Shown piece after piece: positions 13,307 to 19,166 of a stretch of DNA of 19,166 bases. Position numbers and translations under genes: made by a program. The stretch is taken from assembly GCA_018303225.1 (NCBI GenBank), contig JAGVYO010000031.1, forward strand, positions 1-19,166, written 5' to 3'. Source of the DNA: Candidatus Woesearchaeota archaeon (GTDB lineage Archaea; Nanobdellota; Nanobdellia; Woesearchaeales; JAGVYO01). The notes below the pieces were generated by a model. The model had not been told where the DNA came from. It worked only from the letters and a program-made list of their open reading frames with translations, and did not search any database. Each line of letters begins with the position of its first letter. The stretch's first letter is position 1.

Positions 13307-14292
13307 CGCCAGGTTACCTCGATATCATCGGTTCTTTCGTAGGGCTTCATATCAATTTTATTTAAAGGTGGAGTGCTTCCTTTTAAAGATTTATATTTTA
13401 GCACCCCTAGCCATCCAATCATGGCGCCGTTATCGACCAAAAACTGATTTTCAGGCACAAAACATCTGGCGCCGCGTTCTTTGCACATGATTCGGGCCAT
13501 TTGCTGCAATCGTGTATTGCACGCAACACCGCCGCCCAGCACCAACTCGTCCTTTTCGCAGTGCGCCATGGCTCTCTCGGAAACTTCGGTCAGCATCGCG
13601 AATACGGTTTCCTGCGCAGAGAAAGCCAAATCCTCTTTTGAATATTTTTTACTATCAAATTTCTGTTTTAGATTCGTGAGGATGCCGCCGAAAGAGACGT
13701 CCATACCCTTTACCACATAAGGCAGTTCAATGTAATCTTTTCCCTTTTCAGCCAATTTTGAAATTTTCGGCCCGCCGGGAAAGCCCATGCCCATGTATCT
13801 GGCAAACGCGTCTAAAAAATTGCCGATTCCCTGGTCCAAGGTTTCCCCAAAAATCCGGTATTTGCCGCCGTCGTAGGCAATGATCTGAGTATTGGCGCCG
13901 GAAGCGTATAGTAAAACAGGATCTTTGGCTTTGGACAAAAGTGAACCAATTTCTAAATGAGCAATGCAATGGTTGACACCGATTAACGGAATTTTCAGTT
14001 CCTTGCATAATTCTTTGGCTTTTTCCATACCGACCAATAAACACGGCGCTAACCCCGGGCCTTGGGAGAAGGTGATGAAATCAATATTTTTCAGGCTTAA
14101 TTTTGCCCGGATCAACGCTTCATGAATCACCTTATCGGCTACATTCTGATGATGCTTTTTTGCTTCGGATGGATGAATGCCACCGTGCTCGGTGGTATAG
14201 CTGTCTTTAACGTTGGCGAGAATTTTGCCTTTATCGTTAACAATTCCGACACCGAAGGTGTGGGCCGTTGATTCGATGCCTAAAGTGAGCAT
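13303..14292 (-). CDS. kae1: tRNA N6-threonylcarbamoyladenosine synthase subunit Kae1
   Basis: Kae1 is the catalytic subunit of the KEOPS complex that makes t6A37 in ANN-decoding tRNAs. The 329-aa ASKHA-fold protein has GIESTAHTFGVGI at the N-terminus, HPSEAKKHH (40-48), metal-binding His108 and His112 in NHCIAHLE, SGANTQ, DQGIGNFLDAFAR, GGGVACNTRLQ and the final VDNGAMIGW. The length corresponds to Kae1 alone. The Bud32 kinase domain that is fused to it in many archaea is absent, so Bud32 must be encoded elsewhere. A TATA-like box is centred about 27 nt upstream. The rlmH gene follows with a 4-nt overlap. Confidence 0.95.
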   Translation of the reverse strand: MLTLGIESTAHTFGVGIVNDKGKILANVKDSYTTEHGGIHPSEAKKHHQNVADKVIHEALIRAKLSLKNIDFITFSQGPGLAPCLLVGMEKAKELCKELKIPLIGVNHCIAHLEIGSLLSKAKDPVLLYASGANTQIIAYDGGKYRIFGETLDQGIGNFLDAFARYMGMGFPGGPKISKLAEKGKDYIELPYVVKGMDVSFGGILTNLKQKFDSKKYSKEDLAFSAQETVFAMLTEVSERAMAHCEKDELVLGGGVACNTRLQQMARIMCKERGARCFVPENQFLVDNGAMIGWLGVLKYKSLKGSTPPLNKIDMKPYERTDDIEVTWR

Positions 14293-14314
14293 AAGATTCT
14301 GGAAAGAAAAAGGG

Positions 14315-14324
14315 GTTTATAAAG
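14315..14324 (-). promoter_or_regulatory. TATA-like box for kae1-rlmH
   Basis: The minus strand reads ctttataaac, centred about 27 nt upstream of the kae1 ATG. It lies directly after the stop of the accessory operon, so kae1 has its own promoter. Confidence 0.5.
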
Positions 14325-14348
14325 GTGATTGGGGAGTTTGTTGGTTTT

Positions 14349-15200
14349 TTATTTTCTCGCCCATCCTGTAGCCTTTTTACCTAAAGAATGGTACCTAGAC
14401 GACGGCTGAAATCCGAACAGCCCGTAATGGTGCATAGCTGCTAATAGGTTCTCTTCCGGAAGATCAATACGCGGATGGTGGTTCCCTCTTTCCTTGTGAT
14501 AATAATGTGAAATTAATCCAGGATGAAGCCCCATTTTTGGATAAACGGCATTGAACATACCGATCACCTGTTGCGCCAAACGCCTGGCAATGTCTTCGCT
14601 CTCTGCATTGGCAGGGAGGTCCAGATAATGCTGATTCCGATACTTCCTAAACCTAGCCAACAGCAGTATCTTACAATGATCCACCAACAACTTAGTGGCA
14701 ATCTTCCTGTCCTCCCCGTGCATTACGTGATAATTTGAGAAGTGTTCGGCAAGAAATCGAATATAAGGGAGGACTTGGATGTTGTGCTTTGCTTTTGTGT
14801 CCTGTGCCTTTAGCGACCCTTGGCTGTTATGGATGCCCATCGATTCAAGGACGCGGGCATACCACGTTCCGTTCTCAAACGCCAGCTCCGTGGGACTTTT
14901 ATCTCTTAATTTAAGGTCTAGGTTTTCTGCTGCTTGTTTGATATTTCCCTTCTGTTCTGGTTGCGCATGAATCCGGCCTTCGTTCCTCCATATGCTTCCG
15001 CTCCAGTGCAGCCAGGCAGCCAAGATGTTGAGGTCTGGCAAATGGGCGTTATGATAAGTGAGCGGAAGAACGCCTTTAGGCTCAAGAAACGCTACTCCGC
15101 GTCTTGCACGGTAATCATTCGGATCCCTATACGTGTTCACAAAATCATCTATCGTGACCAGCGGCGGCTGTTGGGATAGGAAGGTGGGCGGCATGTGCAT
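14349..15200 (-). CDS. Uncharacterised protein, third gene of the accessory operon
   Basis: I do not recognise this 283-aa protein. It is soluble, with many aromatic residues, His and Arg and no membrane segment. A segment at 58-72 (NILAAWLHWSGSIWR) faintly recalls the first helix of LAGLIDADG endonucleases, but the acidic catalytic residues are not there. The region 144-235 is helical and basic (KIATKLLVDHCKILLLARFR, KYRNQHYLDL) and could bind nucleic acid. The C-terminus is rich in Ser, His and Gly. The ATG at 15200 follows the TAA of the helicase-methyltransferase gene with no gap, so expression is coupled. A second ATG at 15194 is an alternative start. It probably works with the two upstream gene products. 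Confidence 0.72.
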   Translation of the reverse strand: MHMPPTFLSQQPPLVTIDDFVNTYRDPNDYRARRGVAFLEPKGVLPLTYHNAHLPDLNILAAWLHWSGSIWRNEGRIHAQPEQKGNIKQAAENLDLKLRDKSPTELAFENGTWYARVLESMGIHNSQGSLKAQDTKAKHNIQVLPYIRFLAEHFSNYHVMHGEDRKIATKLLVDHCKILLLARFRKYRNQHYLDLPANAESEDIARRLAQQVIGMFNAVYPKMGLHPGLISHYYHKERGNHHPRIDLPEENLLAAMHHYGLFGFQPSSRYHSLGKKATGWARK

Positions 15201-18068
15201 TTACCTAGCTGCACCATACTTCTTGTTCAATGTCATCAAGTGTTCGCGCACGGCAGTTTCCAACCTCGTTCTGTCAGCATTTGGTTGAAAGGTATAAACA
15301 ACGCCCCCAGTATTATCTACATTAATAAAAGAGGTACCGGGTGTGAGTCTCTTATGGTATTGATTTCTATAGCGACGTTGGGCTTCTTGTTCGGTTAGGA
15401 CAACAACCTGATAACCTAGGATTCTGGTCTCGTTAGCCCTTTTCTGGGCTTCAATATTATACGCTTCGATTTTATCCTGAAGAAGCTTTCCGTCTTCATG
15501 AACAAACGTTTCACATCTCTGCTTAGAAGGCGCACCCCATTCTTTCCGGTGTCCACGTGTCCCTTTTACTTCTTTCCGGCTGTAGAGGAAGTCATTAGGG
15601 TCGATATCTTCACTGGGCTCTCCTATTTTTTGCGCTACTGCGATAAACGCTTCAAAATGGCCCTCTTCCCCTTTATACGAACCCGATATTTCAGCCACCC
15701 TGCCACCCAAGCGCTCCACACCGGATAAGTATCGTTTCTTTTGTTCGGTTGTTAGATAATCGTCCTTCTGTGCAATGATCACATAACCTCCATGTTTGAC
15801 AATCCTGAAAGCCTCTTTTAAACTGGTGACCCTTTCATCCAAGTTCTGTTTGTCCAATGACAAGGAAGCAACAACATAATCAAAACTACCGCTTCGTAAG
15901 GAAGCTGCTCCCATATCGGAAAGAATGTATCCTTGCTTAAGCCCTTTTTCCGCTGCTTTCTCTTTTCCATGTGCCAATGCATCATGGTTAATATCTAGAT
16001 TAACCACCTTCATATCTAATTCGTATTCTGCAAGGCCCCTTCCCAAGAAACCAGTTCCGGCGCCGAGATCGGCAAGTTTTCCTTTGCCACCCAAACCTTC
16101 TACAACCTGGCTGATTAAACGGGACATGTTGCCCGGCAAACTGTTTTCGATGATAGATTCGTACACGCGGGCAAAGAATTTCGAAGCCTTTTCGCCATGA
16201 ATCAGGGTTTCTTGCAATAACCTGTAATTCTCTCTGAAACCTTTATCGCGCATGGCACCCATAAATTTCAATAAAAGCTCCAGGTCTGATTGGATATAAG
16301 GGCCGATGTCTTTTTCTTCCGATGTAGTTCGCTCTACCAGATTTTCCAGAATTTCTTCAGTAGTTAACTCTGCCGTTCCCTTAAGAAATCGATCTCCGAC
16401 CCTTCTCCTATAGTTAATAAGATTGATGATGCCCTGATCTACTCTGGTCTTCTCATTTATAATATAAACATTAATATCGCGCGTTTGACCGGGCCCCTCC
16501 AAGCGCCCAATCATCTGCTTGATATCGTCCCACGTGTAAGGCAATTCGAATAGAATTATGTTTCTGACGCGATCCAAGCGGATGCCCTCTCCTGCTGTTT
16601 GTTGCGTGGCAACCGCTGCTTTGATTCCTTCGTTAACTTGTAGCTTTAGCATAGCTAATTCTCTATCGCTAAAGTACCTGCCTGGCCCTATGTCTGTGCT
16701 TACATCACCAGTTATCTGCACACTGGTATTAGCCCCGTAATGGGCGTTTAGAACACCTTCTATCTTATCAACGACCTTTTCTTTTTTGTCGGTGAACACA
16801 ACCACTTCTTCAGCTAAGGGTATCTGTTGAAGCACATTTTCCAATGCTTTATACCGTGAAGATTGGATTTGCCCCAGATTGCGCATCTCGGGATGTGCAT
16901 GGAAAATCTTTTCCAATGTGGTATAGATGCTACTATATTCGTTGCCTTTCTTCCTTGCCTTATCCCTTTTTTCAGCTATTTTTTCCTGGACAAATTCAGG
17001 GGTTAGAACAGATACATCTCTTAGTACATGCCTTAATAGATCTAATTTTTCGGTTCCTGTGAGGGTTACATCAGGAAATTGGGTGTCTGCGTTTCTGAAC
17101 CGCCAGTAGATTTCGGCTTCTGCCTCGGATAGATCGTAAGCACCGGCTCCGTAATTGACGGTTATCTTTCTTCCGGTCAATTCTTCAGTGGATTGCCGTA
17201 TACCATGTCTTTTGACCCTTCCATATTGGCTTCGCAACGGCCCTACATCCGGAACGCCTTCTCCCCGAATATATTTACCGATAATAAACCGGCTCAAATC
17301 TTCTTTCTCTTCATCCGTCATATTTGTATATTCTGCCGCATATGCCGGATTGTGTCCCCTCTCTTCTCGTTGCTCTTTTTCATAAAATTCAGGGTCAAGA
17401 ATAGCCAACAAATTGGCAGGATCTTTTAGGCTTTTTCGATAAGGAGAAGCCGTAGTGGCCATCCGGTAGTCTATTCCTTTCGTAGCTTTCTTTAGATTCC
17501 TTGATGTCTTGCCCTTATCGTTCTTTGCCCGCTGGAATTCATCAAAATTTACAAAATCAAATCCTGCCTCTTGAAGAATTTGGATTAATGTTGGGTCGGC
17601 AGCTATCCGCTCGTAATTGACGATAATGCCCCTGGCACCTGGGATGGCAGCATACCCGTTACCGTTTCCATTTTCCCCACCAATGACGACAATTTCATCG
17701 GGATGGATGTACCCTTCCGGCAAATAGCTCAAGACTCTCCGTTTCCATTGGGATTTGATGGTATTGGGCGAGAAAAAAAGAAATTTCACCGGCCTTCCAA
17801 GCTGATCTTCAAGATATTGGACCGCTTTCACGGCAATGACGGTTTTTCCGCTGCCGGTATCGTCATCAATAAAAACGCGCTTGCTATCCGCCAATTGGAC
17901 AAGGGCCAATTTCTGATTTTCCCTTAGTTCAAAATCATGCTCATCTACTTCGTATTCCCTCAATTCTTGGGCTTGCCCGCTATTAATAACGTCAAAACGC
18001 AATAGCTCCTGAATCTCTTCTTCCCTTGGTTTTCGGACAAGGTATTGGACAATTTTTTCGATTCCCAT
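15201..18068 (-). CDS. SNF2-like helicase fused to a SAM-dependent methyltransferase
   Basis: This 955-aa protein combines two enzymes. Residues about 45-560 form a superfamily 2 ATPase of SNF2 type. Walker A is DTGSGKT (70-76), followed by motif Ia FLFFSPNTIKSQW, Walker B NFDEFQ (174-179) and motif III TTASP (205-209). Motif V is QTAGEGIRLDRVRNIILFEL and motif VI is QMIGRLEGPGQTR (518-530). Motif VI keeps Q518 and R522, but the usual second Arg is replaced by Gly525. Residues about 640-815 form a class I methyltransferase, with motif I LADLGAGTGFLG (665-676), NLDIN (690-694) and VVASLSLDKQNL, then KHGGYVIIA. No (D/N)PPY motif is present, so DNA amino-methylation of adenine or cytosine is not supported. 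The last 130 residues are unknown. It starts 1 nt after the repeat-protein gene. Confidence 0.82.
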   Translation of the reverse strand: MGIEKIVQYLVRKPREEEIQELLRFDVINSGQAQELREYEVDEHDFELRENQKLALVQLADSKRVFIDDDTGSGKTVIAVKAVQYLEDQLGRPVKFLFFSPNTIKSQWKRRVLSYLPEGYIHPDEIVVIGGENGNGNGYAAIPGARGIIVNYERIAADPTLIQILQEAGFDFVNFDEFQRAKNDKGKTSRNLKKATKGIDYRMATTASPYRKSLKDPANLLAILDPEFYEKEQREERGHNPAYAAEYTNMTDEEKEDLSRFIIGKYIRGEGVPDVGPLRSQYGRVKRHGIRQSTEELTGRKITVNYGAGAYDLSEAEAEIYWRFRNADTQFPDVTLTGTEKLDLLRHVLRDVSVLTPEFVQEKIAEKRDKARKKGNEYSSIYTTLEKIFHAHPEMRNLGQIQSSRYKALENVLQQIPLAEEVVVFTDKKEKVVDKIEGVLNAHYGANTSVQITGDVSTDIGPGRYFSDRELAMLKLQVNEGIKAAVATQQTAGEGIRLDRVRNIILFELPYTWDDIKQMIGRLEGPGQTRDINVYIINEKTRVDQGIINLINYRRRVGDRFLKGTAELTTEEILENLVERTTSEEKDIGPYIQSDLELLLKFMGAMRDKGFRENYRLLQETLIHGEKASKFFARVYESIIENSLPGNMSRLISQVVEGLGGKGKLADLGAGTGFLGRGLAEYELDMKVVNLDINHDALAHGKEKAAEKGLKQGYILSDMGAASLRSGSFDYVVASLSLDKQNLDERVTSLKEAFRIVKHGGYVIIAQKDDYLTTEQKKRYLSGVERLGGRVAEISGSYKGEEGHFEAFIAVAQKIGEPSEDIDPNDFLYSRKEVKGTRGHRKEWGAPSKQRCETFVHEDGKLLQDKIEAYNIEAQKRANETRILGYQVVVLTEQEAQRRYRNQYHKRLTPGTSFINVDNTGGVVYTFQPNADRTRLETAVREHLMTLNKKYGAAR

Positions 18069-18069
18069 T

Positions 18070-19166
18070 TTACGCCTTTATTATTGTGAATCCTGGGGAC
18101 ATCTGCCCCATCCTTTCAATATACATCTTCGCGGTTTGGAGAACTTGCTGCATGACTTTGTTCTCCGTAGAGTTTTGTAATTGAGCATCGATAGCACCGA
18201 TGGCAATTTGATAAGTCCGGGCATCTGCCTGATGAGTCCTAGAGAGATACATATTCAACGCCATATTCAGTAATTGTCTTTGCACTACCTCTTCTCGTTG
18301 GTACGTTTCAAAGGGGATAATGCTGGTTACCCTTTCCAAAGGCGGGAGACCGCCGCCATTCACAGCAGCTCCGCTACCCTGTCCTGAATCACTTGTCAAA
18401 TGCTGTTGGAGGTAGCTTCTAAGCTCCCTTCTGCCTATTTTCCTCCATTCCAAAGCTTGGATCTCTCGCGGTCTGACTGTATAGAGCAATTCAACTAGAT
18501 CATTAACACGGCCTTCAAATAAGGATGTTAATTCAGATAAAGATCGGGCGTCGGTGGGGATGTTTAATTGGCTTAACGCAGTGGCTACTAGTCTGTCTGG
18601 AGAATGGTGGTTTCGTGTTCGGGCATATAATGCTTGGAGTTCGAGGGCTCTGGTTACTAGATCGGGATTGCCCGTGTTTTCTTTTAGCCAGTCGTAGAGG
18701 GATTTTTTGGTTTTGCCTTTCTGTTTTTGAGTAGCATATCTGCCCACTACGAAATTCAAATCCCCTCCTTTTCCCCTACCCGCAAACTTTAGTTCCCCAT
18801 TTTCATCTTTGTAGGCGGTTGTCAAATAGACATGTAACGTTCTCGCTTCCTTCTCTTGCGCGATGCAATTATCAGCGTAAGCAATATAGCCATTTACAGC
18901 CCTGTCGATGCTTTGGCCGAGGGGTTCGGTTTTAGGTAGGGGAGGTTGTTTAAATTTCGTCAGCGCTTCATCGACTTTATCGGGGTGGCAGGCTTTTTCC
19001 CTAAGCCAGTCGTAGAAGGATTTTTTGGTTTTGCCTTTCTGTTTTTGAGTATAATAGTATTTGTCCGCTATGAAATGCAAATCCCCTGTTCTTCGGTTGT
19101 CTGCAAACTTTAGTTCCCCGTTTTTGTCTTTGTAGGCGGTTCTTAGGTAGGCACGTAACGCTATCG
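18070..19166 (-). CDS. Tandem-repeat protein, partial (5' end beyond the window)
   Basis: The reading frame stays open through the right edge of the window, so the true start lies outside and about 365 codons are visible. Two copies of a 106-codon unit are seen. Each contains YKDxNGELKFA, GDLxF, the near-invariant TQKQKGKTKKSxYDWL and a helical end (NPDLVTRAL or HPDKVDEAL). The rest is helical, with a Gly/Ser linker (SGQGSGAAVNGGG) and a C-terminal helical domain (EEVVQRQLLNMALNMYL). No catalytic motif is visible. The basic KGKTKK core suggests nucleic-acid binding or a scaffold, which is inference. It is the first visible gene of the operon and precedes the helicase-methyltransferase by 1 nt. 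Confidence 0.75.
   Translation of the reverse strand, partial: IALRAYLRTAYKDKNGELKFADNRRTGDLHFIADKYYYTQKQKGKTKKSFYDWLREKACHPDKVDEALTKFKQPPLPKTEPLGQSIDRAVNGYIAYADNCIAQEKEARTLHVYLTTAYKDENGELKFAGRGKGGDLNFVVGRYATQKQKGKTKKSLYDWLKENTGNPDLVTRALELQALYARTRNHHSPDRLVATALSQLNIPTDARSLSELTSLFEGRVNDLVELLYTVRPREIQALEWRKIGRRELRSYLQQHLTSDSGQGSGAAVNGGGLPPLERVTSIIPFETYQREEVVQRQLLNMALNMYLSRTHQADARTYQIAIGAIDAQLQNSTENKVMQQVLQTAKMYIERMGQMSPGFTIIKA
18687..19158 (-). repeat. Two copies of a 318-bp-spaced direct repeat inside a coding region
   Basis: Two segments of about 154 bp (18687-18840 and 19005-19158) are very similar at the DNA level. Both contain gccagtcgtag, then gattttttggttttgccttt, and later gcaaactttagttcccc and tttgtaggcggtt. 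The offset is 318 bp (106 codons), so the frame is kept. High DNA identity suggests a recent duplication or gene conversion. Further copies may lie beyond the window. Confidence 0.85.

Noticed and set aside
14980..15035. LAGLIDADG homing endonuclease in the 283-aa protein
   Set aside because: Only a weak hydrophobic pattern (AAWLHWSGSI) is present, without the catalytic acidic residue and without a clear second motif.
14349..19166. Direct assignment to DISARM, BREX or DarB
   Set aside because: The partners expected of those systems (DrmA/B, PglZ or BrxC, large N-terminal methyltransferase) are not visible, and the domain order differs.

Overview
This is a window of an archaeal chromosome. 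The evidence is ribosomal protein L21e, RNA polymerase subunit F (Rpb4), a membrane-anchored archaeal Lon (LonB), Kae1, DUF655, archaeal SepF, a ZPR1 zinc-finger protein and an archaeal circularly permuted GTPase. Most transcription units also have a TATA-like box centred about 26-29 nt before the start codon, the spacing expected of leaderless archaeal mRNAs. The lineage cannot be fixed by eye. A DPANN-type or poorly sampled archaeon fits, because some core genes sit beside proteins I do not recognise.

Layout. (1) 56-2916, plus strand: a three-gene operon of MtnA isomerase, an LsrF-like class I aldolase and a zinc alcohol dehydrogenase. Together these would make a plausible salvage route for methylthioribose or 5-deoxyribose phosphates that yields DHAP. 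(2) 2923-5113, minus strand: L21e, rpoF, an unknown 306-aa helical protein and DUF655. This is a conserved archaeal information-processing cluster with a foreign-looking gene in the middle. (3) 5114-5323: a divergent promoter region with palindromes, then sepF (plus). (4) 6171-7457: ZPR1 (plus) converging on a GTPase (minus). (5) 7791-9346, minus: an OB-fold membrane protein followed by a TctA-family permease. (6) 9444-10046: a membrane protein with a C-terminal zinc ribbon. (7) 10074-10783: two small minus-strand genes and a 32-codon plus-strand ORF with a strong Shine-Dalgarno. (8) 10859-12718: lonB. (9) 12851-14292, minus: kae1 overlapping rlmH. (10) 14349-19166, minus: an accessory operon that runs off the right edge.

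The most unusual content is the right-hand operon. It holds a protein with 106-codon tandem repeats, a 955-aa fusion of an SNF2-like helicase and a SAM methyltransferase, and a 283-aa protein of unknown family. The genes are separated by 1 and 0 nt, so they are probably translationally coupled. The combination looks like a defence, anti-restriction or mobile-element module, but it matches no system I can name with confidence.

A second unusual signal is a family of structured intergenic elements at about 5801-6060, 7545-7770 and 12745-12815. All three lie just downstream of a stop codon and in the same orientation relative to that gene. They share a long AT-rich hairpin with a 3-nt loop, and two of them share further hairpins. 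They could be a 3'-end RNA element or a dispersed repeat.
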